From Methanobrevibacter sp. (lineage in GTDB: Archaea > Methanobacteriota > Methanobacteria > Methanobacteriales > Methanobacteriaceae): DNA of 64,000 nucleotides. A program made the translations under genes and the position numbers. A model generated the notes under the pieces. The model did not search any database and was not told the DNA's origin. It saw only the letters and a list, made by a program, of their open reading frames with translations. Positions 52,897 to 62,900 of this stretch are shown here, piece after piece (position 1 is the first letter of the stretch; each line of letters begins with the position of its first letter). The stretch is taken from assembly GCF_017409525.1 (NCBI RefSeq), contig NZ_JAFQSO010000008.1, forward strand, positions 60,898 to 124,897. Direction: 5' to 3'.

Positions 52897-55401
52897 ATGG
52901 TTTTAGAAGAATTGTTAGCTCCTGCAGGTTCTCCAGAAGTTTTGACCATTGCGGTTAATGCCGGTGCCGATGCCGTTTATCTAGCCGGTCAGCAATATGG
53001 AGCTAGAGCTTATGCTAAAAACTTTACAATTGAAGAAATTGAAAATGCTGTTAATTACGCTCATTTGAATGGTGCTAAAATCCATGTAACAGTCAACACA
53101 CTAATAAACAACTTTGAAATTGTTGATGTACTAAAATACTTATTTAAATTATATCAGATTGGAGTGGATGCAGTTATTGTACAGGATCTTGGATTAATCT
53201 GGCTTTTAAAGACATTCATTCCAGAATTGGAGGTTCATGCCTCAACACAAATGGGTTTGAACAATTACTCCTCATTCAAATGGGCCAGCAAAAATAATAT
53301 AAAACGGGTTGTGCTTCCAAGGGAAGTCAGTATTGAACAAATCAAAGATACTCATGACCAACTTGAAAAAGACAACATTGACATGGACATTGAAGTATTT
53401 GGACATGGGGCACTATGCTATTGCGTAAGTGGAAAATGTTACATGTCATCATACAATAGCGGGAGAAGCGGAAACAGGGGAGCATGTGCACAGCCTTGCA
53501 GAAGGGAATATCGTCTAAAGTACAGAGGATACAACATAGGAAATGGGTACCTGCTTTCAACACATGACCTTGCAACATATGACAACATACAGGCCATTTC
53601 AGATGCAGGAGTTAAATCGCTGAAATTGGAAGGGCGAATGAAATCAGGAGATTATATCGGAACCATCGTCAACAGTTACAGGAACATCATTGACGGAAAT
53701 CCTGGAGACTATAAGAAAGACTTGCACCTTGTTTTTAATCGCCAATTTACCAACGGATACATGATGGGAGACAGGCCAGGAGAAGTAATGGGAAGAGGAA
53801 GTTCAGGTCATGAAGGCCTATACATCGGAGACATTACAAACATTGAAGATACCAAAGTCACAATTGAAATTAAAAATAAGGAGATTCCAATTATTCTAGA
53901 GCCTGGCGATGGAATTGCATTTAAATACAACGGCAAAATTAAAGGAATCTATCTTGAAAACATTATCAAGCAGGATGAGAATGAGATAATAATAGACACC
54001 ACACGCCTTGTCAAGGTTGGAACTGAAGTATTCATCAGCTATTCCAAATCAACACACGATTATCTAAAGCAATTTGAAAAGGAAACCATTAAAAACAATG
54101 TTGGAATTAATCTGTCCCTAACCTGGGATGAAAACCTTAACCTATTCACAAAAGTTGAATACCATATAGATGATGAGTTGATTAATTTCAGGCATAAAAC
54201 CTTAGACAAGTTCCAAAAGGCTAAAAATAAACCAGTTACAGAGGAAACAATTGAAAAGCAGCTTAATAAAACTGGAGGAACTCCATTCTACATTGAAAAT
54301 ATTAGATTTAATAACATGCCTAAGGACATTTTCATCCCAATCCGTGAAATTAACCAGATCAGGCGTGAAATCCTAGACACCGCAACCGAACTTTTAATCA
54401 ACCATTATACTCCAACTAAAAAGTCTGTCAAAGCTGTGCGTAAGAATCTGACCAAATTTTTCGAGGATTATGAAAACGCGCCGAACAAAACAAAAAGGAA
54501 AACACCGAAATTATCCGTATTTGTAGATGACATTTCCCAAATTAATGCAGTGTCCGGATTTGACTTGAAAAGAATCTATTTTGATAGAAACTGCCACTAT
54601 AACAATCCGGAGGATTACTTTAATGACATAAAAGAAACTTTAAAGAAAGCCAGTTTAATGGCTTCCCCAACAGAACTCGTTTGGGTTTTATCCTCATTCA
54701 TATCAGAAGAAGATGCAAACAGATGCAATGAAATTGTCAAGGAGCTTGAAAATGAAGGAATAATCGTTTCAGTGATGGGAGATTTCCCCGGAATGGCTGA
54801 ACTATTCGATTGTCCGATTTATGGAAACCATAACTTAAATGTATGGAACAGCTTTGCTGTTCGTGACTTAAATGAAGCAGGATTCAAATCATTGATAGTG
54901 TCCTCTGAACTTTCAGGTGAAGAAATCAGAGAGTTAATCAATAAGAATCATGACCGAAATATTGAATTGGAAATGATTGTCAATGGAAATCTGGAGGTCA
55001 TTGTAAGCAAGGACGATTTCACTAACCTAAATGACGGCAAGGACTTCATCATATCAAATGATGCTGATTATGCAACACTGGAAGATAAAAAAAGGAAAAA
55101 GTTCAAGTATAAAATATTTTTCGACTACAACAGACAAAGCCACATTATCAATAAAGACTGCTTATGCCTAATTGAAGAGATTAATGAAATCAAAGAGTTC
55201 CATCTTGATTCATTGATTCTGGATTGCAGATACTCAAATGAAAAATACACCACACAAATCCTATCAATATACAATGAAAGCCTCAAAAATAAAGACCCGG
55301 AAGAATTAACCAAATACAAATACCAGATTATGGATTCCTCACAATCCTACATCAACAAGGGCAACTATATTGAAGGCAGACTACATGAGGACAAAAAATG
55401 A
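52897..55401 (+). CDS. Peptidase U32 family protein (RlhA/TrhP-like), paralogue 1
   Basis: This 834-residue protein has an N-terminal U32 TIM-barrel-like domain (opening ELLAPAGSPE; about 1-290) with the family signature EVFGHGALCYCVSGKCYMSS and GNRGACAQPCR, whose cysteines are suited to an Fe-S cluster. A collagenase-like DUF3656 region and an extra C-terminal part follow. Despite the name, characterised bacterial members (RlhA, TrhP) hydroxylate RNA, so an RNA-modifying role is the best inference. The next gene overlaps as ATGA and is a paralogue. Confidence 0.88.
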   Translation: MVLEELLAPAGSPEVLTIAVNAGADAVYLAGQQYGARAYAKNFTIEEIENAVNYAHLNGAKIHVTVNTLINNFEIVDVLKYLFKLYQIGVDAVIVQDLGLIWLLKTFIPELEVHASTQMGLNNYSSFKWASKNNIKRVVLPREVSIEQIKDTHDQLEKDNIDMDIEVFGHGALCYCVSGKCYMSSYNSGRSGNRGACAQPCRREYRLKYRGYNIGNGYLLSTHDLATYDNIQAISDAGVKSLKLEGRMKSGDYIGTIVNSYRNIIDGNPGDYKKDLHLVFNRQFTNGYMMGDRPGEVMGRGSSGHEGLYIGDITNIEDTKVTIEIKNKEIPIILEPGDGIAFKYNGKIKGIYLENIIKQDENEIIIDTTRLVKVGTEVFISYSKSTHDYLKQFEKETIKNNVGINLSLTWDENLNLFTKVEYHIDDELINFRHKTLDKFQKAKNKPVTEETIEKQLNKTGGTPFYIENIRFNNMPKDIFIPIREINQIRREILDTATELLINHYTPTKKSVKAVRKNLTKFFEDYENAPNKTKRKTPKLSVFVDDISQINAVSGFDLKRIYFDRNCHYNNPEDYFNDIKETLKKASLMASPTELVWVLSSFISEEDANRCNEIVKELENEGIIVSVMGDFPGMAELFDCPIYGNHNLNVWNSFAVRDLNEAGFKSLIVSSELSGEEIRELINKNHDRNIELEMIVNGNLEVIVSKDDFTNLNDGKDFIISNDADYATLEDKKRKKFKYKIFFDYNRQSHIINKDCLCLIEEINEIKEFHLDSLILDCRYSNEKYTTQILSIYNESLKNKDPEELTKYKYQIMDSSQSYINKGNYIEGRLHEDKK

Positions 55402-57818
55402 GAATTCCTGAATTGCTTGCACCGGTCGGGTCAATGGATTATCTGAAAGTGGCTATAAATGCTGGAGCAAGTTCTGTCTATTTATCTGGAAAAAACTATG
55501 GCGCCCGCAAGTTTGCTGAAAACTTCACATTAGATGAAATTGCCGAAGCAGTAAACATTGCCCATATGCACAACGTTAAAGTTTACGTCACTGTAAACAC
55601 ATTAATCAGACAATCCGAACTTGAAAATGTAATTAATTATTTATCCAAGCTATATGCAATAGGAGTTGATGCTGTCCTTATCCAGGATTTGGGTTTGGTT
55701 GAACTGATAAACAAGCATTTGCCTAACCTAACGATTCATGCATCAACGCAAATGACCGCAGAAAATCAACTCAAACTAGATTATATTGAAAGCAAAGGCA
55801 TAAAAAGGGTTGTTCTTCCACGTGAAATGAGAAAAGACGAAATCAAAAATTTGAAAACAGATATGGAACTTGAAATATTCGCTCATGGAGCGTTATGCTA
55901 TTCATATTCCGGACAATGCCTAATGAGCAGTTTTAAAGGTGGGCGGAGTGGAAACAGAGGAACCTGTGCTCAACCATGCCGTCAAAAATACAAACTGGAA
56001 GGAATCAACAAGAAAGATTACTACCTATCCCCATGCGATTTGAGTCTTTTTGACAATCTAAAGGAGATTTGCGAGCTGAATATCAGTTGCATAAAAATTG
56101 AAGGCAGAATGCGATCCAAGGAATATCTGGCCATTGTAATAAGCAACTATAGAAAAGCCTTGAATAAGCTGAAAAGCGGGAAAGAAAGTGAAAGCGAAGA
56201 GATAAATCTTGTTTTCAACAGAGGATTTAGCCATGGCCAATTTAGCCAAACATCAAAAAGAAGCTTAAGGGCAGGCCATATCGGCTTGAAAATAGGAAAA
56301 GTTATTGAAAGCAAAAAAAATCAAATTGCAATAAGGTTAAATGATTCTCTAAAAAACATTCCCGAAAGGGGGGACGGATTGCTAATCGTTAAAAACAAAA
56401 ACGATTATGGATTTGAAATATCGCAAGACCCGACAATAACAACATTAAATCACTTTAAGAAAGGCAAAAACAAACAGATAAAAGACCTAACCCGTAAAAA
56501 TAGAGTGCTGACTGTTAAAAAAGTATGGCAAAACAAAAAAAGCGATTTTGATTTAAATGATTCGGACGTTTATCTCACAAAAAGAAACCGGCTAACCAAA
56601 AAAGTCAAGGAAATTGAAAACAAAGGGGAAAGCTATGTCAAATCCAAATTAATACTTACATTTTCCATAAAAAACAAGTTTCCAGTCTTAAAAGGAAAAT
56701 TGACTCTTGCAAATAAGAAAGAAGTGGAAGCCGAAATAATGGGAAATGCACCTTTTGAAAAACCTCTCAAAAAAAGCGTCAGCCAGGATACTGTTAGAAA
56801 TCAGCTTTCAAAAGTGGGCAAGTATCCCTTTGAAATAGTTCAGATCAATATTAACTACGACGGAACATTGTTTATTCCAATTAGAAAAATCAACGAGCTT
56901 AGAAGAAACATATTTGAAAGTTTAGAAAATGAAGTGATTAACCTCTATTCACACGAATCTGAAAAAATAAAATTAGACATCGAAGAAAACAAAACAACCC
57001 CCCAAACCCAGAACATCTCGTTTTATACCAATAATCTAAATCATCTAAGAGAAATCGACAATGTAACTAGAGTCTATCTAGAAATCCCTAATGAAAATGA
57101 CTCTCTAGACATAACCCCCGAACCCAACCATAACATCAATTACATGGTTACTTTTATTAAAAAGGCTTATGAGATTTCATATGGCAAAAACTATGAACTG
57201 ATATGGAAATGGCCCGACATCTGCCATGACAAGTTAATCAAAGCGCTGAATAAAGTGCGGGGAATACTGAATAAGATGCACATCAACATTCCAATCATGA
57301 GCAGCAACTTTAATGGAGAATACGGACCGTATTCCATGAACGTCACCAATACAGAAACAATAGATGGCCTTAAAGATTATAGAATATTAACAATATCCCC
57401 TGAGCTTAGAAAAAACGACTATGAAGACATAATAAATCATTGCAAAACACCACAAAAATTAGAAATTCTAGTTCAAGGGCCTGTTGAGCTGATGAAAACC
57501 AGATACCCCCTATTATACAATAAAGAACTGAAAGCCAACTACAAAAATTGTTTGATTGATTTGCACAACAACAAACATGCAATCCACAAAAGCATTTCTG
57601 ATGAAGAACTGATCATCTTTAGCGACAGTGAACTTTCACTATTGAAAGAAATCAACCACCTAAAAGAAGTCGGATACTCAAATTTCTCGATAGATGGGCG
57701 CTATAAAGATGATGATTACTATAAAATAGTCGACGTTTATCAATCAGCACTGAACGGCAATATTAATGAAAACGAACTGTTGAAGTATAGTTTCAAGAAT
57801 GCCCCTTTCAACTATTGA
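55398..57818 (+). CDS. Peptidase U32 family protein, paralogue 2
   Basis: This 806-residue protein matches the upstream one from its start (ELLAPVGSMD) through the cysteine signature EIFAHGALCYSYSGQCLMSS and GNRGTCAQPCR. One cysteine of paralogue 1 (LCYC) is Tyr-Ser here (LCYSYS), but the four core cysteines are kept. The middle and C-terminal parts are more basic and diverge. Its start overlaps the preceding stop by four bases, so the two should be made together, perhaps as a hetero-complex or with related RNA targets. Confidence 0.87.
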   Translation: MRIPELLAPVGSMDYLKVAINAGASSVYLSGKNYGARKFAENFTLDEIAEAVNIAHMHNVKVYVTVNTLIRQSELENVINYLSKLYAIGVDAVLIQDLGLVELINKHLPNLTIHASTQMTAENQLKLDYIESKGIKRVVLPREMRKDEIKNLKTDMELEIFAHGALCYSYSGQCLMSSFKGGRSGNRGTCAQPCRQKYKLEGINKKDYYLSPCDLSLFDNLKEICELNISCIKIEGRMRSKEYLAIVISNYRKALNKLKSGKESESEEINLVFNRGFSHGQFSQTSKRSLRAGHIGLKIGKVIESKKNQIAIRLNDSLKNIPERGDGLLIVKNKNDYGFEISQDPTITTLNHFKKGKNKQIKDLTRKNRVLTVKKVWQNKKSDFDLNDSDVYLTKRNRLTKKVKEIENKGESYVKSKLILTFSIKNKFPVLKGKLTLANKKEVEAEIMGNAPFEKPLKKSVSQDTVRNQLSKVGKYPFEIVQININYDGTLFIPIRKINELRRNIFESLENEVINLYSHESEKIKLDIEENKTTPQTQNISFYTNNLNHLREIDNVTRVYLEIPNENDSLDITPEPNHNINYMVTFIKKAYEISYGKNYELIWKWPDICHDKLIKALNKVRGILNKMHINIPIMSSNFNGEYGPYSMNVTNTETIDGLKDYRILTISPELRKNDYEDIINHCKTPQKLEILVQGPVELMKTRYPLLYNKELKANYKNCLIDLHNNKHAIHKSISDEELIIFSDSELSLLKEINHLKEVGYSNFSIDGRYKDDDYYKIVDVYQSALNGNINENELLKYSFKNAPFNY

Positions 57819-57898
57819 ATATTACTTTTCAAATGCTCTCGGCAAACAAGCAATATATATTAAAATATATGTATACTTACAAAAAGGGTTTGGTAAAA

Positions 57899-59824
57899 AT
57901 GCAAGGGGAAAAAATAACATTGCAAAATATAAAAGGGATAGGAGATAAGATCTCTGAAAAAATATTGAACAGTGTTGGGGGCGAAGAAGAACTCCAAAAA
58001 ATAGTTGATAATGTCGATGTTGAAAAGATAGCAAACATTGAAGGAATAAGTCAACGCAAAGCAATTGAAATAATGAAACAATTGTTGAACATGCCCACTT
58101 ATGAATTCATAAAAAGCGATAGGGCAATGGAGCTTTATGAAGACATCATAAACAAGATACTATCCTATTCAAACACAACATATTCAAAAAACAGAATACT
58201 ATTGCTTTCTCCTTCCAAAGACATTGAAAAGATAAACTCACAACTTGATTTTGTAATGAATGCTAAAGAACATGTCTCACAACTTCCAATCATCAAGTTA
58301 AGAGGATTGATGAAAAACTTAAAAGAGGTTGAAGAAGCCAAACCAGAATACGATCCAAGCAAGGCCATTTTAGTTGAACGTGAAGAGGACAATGCATACC
58401 TTACAGATTTGGGTTTGAATCAGTATTATCCAATCATCACTGCAAGCGATTCACCATTGCTTCAAGAAGAGATGATGAACTATGACCTGGTATTCTATGT
58501 TTATTCACAGGGAATTCTTGATTTTGATGGAATGCCAAACCTTGTAATGATCAACATTGAAGAGAGCGATTATGAAATCGTTCCCGAAAAAATAATTAAT
58601 TTCTTTATCCAAAACAAGGACCTGTTCAATAGAGTTCATGAGATTCAAAAAATCAGAAATAAGGAAAGCGTTCTAGGAGACATCATCCCCATCATTGATG
58701 AATTGAATATCATTGACAAAAGGGAAGTGGATATTGAAGAACTTGTTATTTCTCTAAAAGATGAGATGGATGAAGAGTTGGAAAAATCTATAAAAACTAT
58801 TGACCTTGAAGGAGATGAAATTCTCAACTTATTAAACAACAACTTCCCTCCAAAGATAAGTAAAATATTTGATGAAATTATAAGTAAACGCAAAGACATC
58901 ATCCGTGAAAAAACCGGCATAAATTTTGACCCATACCTCAGGACATATCCGATCCAAATCGATGAGAATGAAATCCAGAGGGTGACCCTGGAACAGTCAT
59001 CAAAAAAGGAAAACGATATTTTTGACATTAAAAAAAGTGCTGCAATACAACTGAATTCCATTAAAGAAAGAGCCATCGAAGAAGTTGAAGATGCAATAAG
59101 ATTTGACTATGAATTCTCTTTAGGAAGCTTTGCATACGAATACGGCTTATGCAGACCCGAATTCAGCGATGAAATCAAATTAACTGGAGCGCTGCATCTG
59201 GAATTGGCGCTTAAAAAAGATGAGGATTATGTTCAAACCGTTGATTACCAATTAACAAAAGATGAAAACATTGCACTTCTGACCGGAGCAAACAGCGGAG
59301 GAAAAACCACACTTCTCGAAACATTAACACAAATATCTATAATGGCGCAAATGGGACTTCCAGTAAGTGCAGACGGCGCCGAGATAAAACTATTTGATGA
59401 AATCTATCACTTCTCCAAAAAACGATCTTTAGATGCTGGAGCATTTGAATCATTCTTAAACGTGTTCATACCAATCGTCACCACCAATAGTGAAAAGTTA
59501 GTATTACTAGATGAACTTGAAGGAATAACAGAACTTGATGCAGCAGTTAAAATCATATCCACATTCATTGATATGATAAAAGAATCTAATTCCTATGGAG
59601 TAATCGTGACCCATATGGCACGGGAGCTAATGAATTACACAGATATCAGAGTGGACGGCATTGAAGCTAAAGGATTAGATGAAGACTACAATTTAATTGT
59701 TGACAGAACACCAAAAATGAATTTCCTTGCAAAAAGTACACCTGAATTGATTCTAAAAAGAATTTATGAAAAATCAGATGATGAACTGAAAGCCGTATAT
59801 GCAAGAATTTTAGAGAAATTCTAA
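57899..59824 (+). CDS. MutS-type ATPase with N-terminal helix-hairpin-helix domain
   Basis: This 641-residue protein has an N-terminal tandem HhH region (about 1-60: NIKGIGDKISEKI and IANIEGISQRKAIEIM), a helical core related to MutS domains III, and a C-terminal MutS ATPase with Walker A GANSGGKTT (about 465-473), Walker B (VLLDEL) and THMARE. The mismatch-reading N-terminal domain is absent and no Smr nuclease follows, so it resembles MutS2/MutS5-like branched-DNA binders. I start at ATG 57899; the longer frame overlaps the U32 gene. Confidence 0.85.
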   Translation: MQGEKITLQNIKGIGDKISEKILNSVGGEEELQKIVDNVDVEKIANIEGISQRKAIEIMKQLLNMPTYEFIKSDRAMELYEDIINKILSYSNTTYSKNRILLLSPSKDIEKINSQLDFVMNAKEHVSQLPIIKLRGLMKNLKEVEEAKPEYDPSKAILVEREEDNAYLTDLGLNQYYPIITASDSPLLQEEMMNYDLVFYVYSQGILDFDGMPNLVMINIEESDYEIVPEKIINFFIQNKDLFNRVHEIQKIRNKESVLGDIIPIIDELNIIDKREVDIEELVISLKDEMDEELEKSIKTIDLEGDEILNLLNNNFPPKISKIFDEIISKRKDIIREKTGINFDPYLRTYPIQIDENEIQRVTLEQSSKKENDIFDIKKSAAIQLNSIKERAIEEVEDAIRFDYEFSLGSFAYEYGLCRPEFSDEIKLTGALHLELALKKDEDYVQTVDYQLTKDENIALLTGANSGGKTTLLETLTQISIMAQMGLPVSADGAEIKLFDEIYHFSKKRSLDAGAFESFLNVFIPIVTTNSEKLVLLDELEGITELDAAVKIISTFIDMIKESNSYGVIVTHMARELMNYTDIRVDGIEAKGLDEDYNLIVDRTPKMNFLAKSTPELILKRIYEKSDDELKAVYARILEKF

Positions 59825-59949
59825 AACACATATACTACTTTTTACTATTTTTAGAATATGCTTAAAAATAAGATTTAGTTTACCAGTACATTATACAGAA
59901 TATTTGTTACGTATAGCACCAATAGGACTATTAGATCAAATGTAACTAA

Positions 59950-59983
59950 AAAAAGAAAAAGTTAGTGAGAATTTAATCTCACT
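59950..59983 (-). terminator. Hairpin terminator of adhesin-like gene
   Basis: AGTGAGA (59964-59970) pairs with TCTCACT (59977-59983) around a 6-base loop. Read on the minus strand the hairpin overlaps the adhesin stop codon and is followed by a T-rich tract (complement of 59947-59960). Confidence 0.7.
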
Positions 59984-62900
59984 ATTTAACTGTTATTTTT
60001 ACGGATTTGCTTGCAGAGCAGTATGTCTGGTCTCCAGCATAACTAATTTTAGCATTGTATATGCCTTTTTTAGTCAATTGGAGATAGAATGACACTTGTC
60101 CTTTAGAGTTGGTTAATCTGTTGTATGTTTTTCCATTTATTTGCATGGTAACTGTTAAACCCGCCCTAAGGTGTGCTTTACCGTCAGCAGATGAACCTGG
60201 AATTGTGCTTAGTGTTACTGTGTATTTTCTGGTTTTTGCAGAAGCCTTGTATGTTTTTGCAGAAGCCTTGATTGTGATTGGTTTTTTATCCAAATCAATA
60301 CATACTACAGCAAATGTGCTGTTGTATTGGTCATTTCCTCCGAAGGAGAATGCCAATGTGTATCTTCCAGCTCTAAGCATGTTCAATTCATACGGTAAGA
60401 AGCTACCGTTTTCATAGGTTGTTCTGTTGTGAATCTTATCATTGATAGCAAATTCAATGTAAGCATTTGGTATTGGATTGCCGTTTATGTCAACCAATTC
60501 AGTAGCGTAAGTCATTCCTATTTCACCAGCTCTCTTATCGATAGCGTAACCTTTAAGGGTTATTGAGTTTCCAGTGATGTTGAATCTGGATTCAACTTTA
60601 GATACTGGAGGAACAACAGGAGCCACACCGCTTAATTCAACGTTCATTTCTGTAGCCAATAATGCATCGTTTCCAGCGAAGCGGATTTTCATTATGGTGC
60701 CGTTTTCACCAGCGACAATAAATGAACCGTCTGCACCAGTAACAGTGGAGCCAGCTACACTGCCAACAAGATAGTCGATTACTGCATTTGCAATTGGGTT
60801 TCCTTCCTCATCAGCCAATACTGCTGTGATGTTTTGATCACCGAATACAGTGATGTTTGTGAATTGTGTAGGCATGACTTTCAATGATAATTGAATAGCT
60901 TTGTAAGCAGCCTCATGAGTATCGTCACCTGTATAAACCACAAAAATGCTGTGTTCACCAGCAGAGATGTTATCCAAATGAACAGAAGCATTGCCATTTT
61001 CATCTAAAGGAATAACAGTTTCTACACCATCAACGAATACAGACACATTACCTGTAGCATTTGGAACAGAAATTTCAACAGTGACATTGTCACCCACTTT
61101 AATATCACTAGGAACAGTAATTGAAACATTGGTATCCTGTTTTTCAGGAACGTAGACAGTAAAGCTTTCAAAAGTAACATTCTCATTGAATCTGTCATCA
61201 CCCATATAAGCAGCAACAAGAGTGTAGTTTCCAGATTCTAAAACACCTTCAAGAACCGCTTTACCACCAACAACATCCACATACAAAGCATATTCCTCAG
61301 CACCGGTAACAATAAATTTAACAATGCCAGTAGCATTCTCATTAACATTGACAGTTATTGTCACCAGGTTTCTATTAACTTTAACATCAGCACTTATAGG
61401 AGTGTCATTTTTAACATGACCCTTGACAGTAAAGCTTTCAAAAGTAACATTGGAATTGAATCTGTCATCACCCATATAAGTAGCAACAACAGTGTAATCA
61501 CCAGCTTCAAGCATGTCCTTCATCACAGCAACACCATCTAAAACATCAGCATAAACAACATACTCTAAAGCACCGGAAACATCAAACCTAACAATACCAG
61601 TAGCATCAGGATTTAAATTAACCATGTAAGTAACATTATTCTCAACACTAGAAACATCAACACTGATAGGAGTGTTATCTTTAACAGCTTCGACAACAGT
61701 GAATAACACTCTAGTACTGTTTCCATTGAAGTTATCATCACCGGCATATGTCACTTTAATATTGTAGCTTCCAGCAGGTACTGTATCGGTGTAAGTTGCC
61801 ACACCATTTACCAAAGCAACATAAAATGTTAAACCGGATTGAGTTAAGCCAACAAATCCAGTGGCATTCTCATTGACATTGACGGTTATTGTTACCTTGT
61901 TTCCATTGACTTTAGCATCAGCACTTACAGGAGTATCCTCTTTAACATGGCCTTTGACAGTAAAGCTTTCAGAAGTAACATTGGAATTGAATCTGTCATC
62001 ACCTAGGTAAGTAGCAACAACAGTGTAATCACCAGCAACAAGCACATCACCCATCACAGCAACACCATCTAAAACATCAGCATAAACAACATACTCCAAA
62101 GTACCAGAAACATCAAACCTAACAATACCAGAAGCATTGGAATCTACATTAACAGTGTAAGTAACATTATTCTCAACACTAGAAACATCAACACTGATAG
62201 GAGTGTTTTCTTTTACAGGATCCTCAACAGTAAATGACAGTTTTGTACTGTTTTCATTGAAGTTATCATCACCTGTATATATCACTTCAACATTGTAGCT
62301 TCCAGCAAGTAATGTATCGGTGTAAGTTGCCACACCATTTACCAAAGCAACATAGAAAGTTGAACCGGATTCTTTTAATCCGATAAATCCAGTAGCATTC
62401 TCATCAACAGTAACAGTTATTGTTACCTTGTTTCCATTGACTTTAGCGTCAGCACTTATTGGAGTATCCTTCTTGATATGGCCTTTGACAGTGAATCTTT
62501 CAGAAGTGACGTTGGTATTAAATCTGTCATCACCTAGGTAAGTAGCAACAACAGTATAATCACCAGCCACAAGCACATCACCCATCACAGCAACGCCGTT
62601 TATGATATTGGCATAAACAACATACTCCGCAGCACCGGAAACCTCAAATCTAACAATACCTGAAGCATTGGAATCTACATTAACAGTGTAAGTAACATTA
62701 TTCTCAACACTGGAAACATCAACATCAATTGTAGTGTTTTCCTTAGCAGCTTCAACAACAGTGAACAACACAATAGTACTGTTTCCATTGAAGTTACCAT
62801 CACCAGTATATATCACTTCAACATTGTAGCTTCCAGCAGGCACAGCATCAGTGTAAGTTGCCACACCATTTACCAAAGCAACATAGAAAGTTGAACCGGA

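Noticed and set aside
60109..60417. 102-codon plus-strand frame inside the adhesin gene
   Set aside because: It is antisense to a clear protein domain and has no start signal; a shadow frame.
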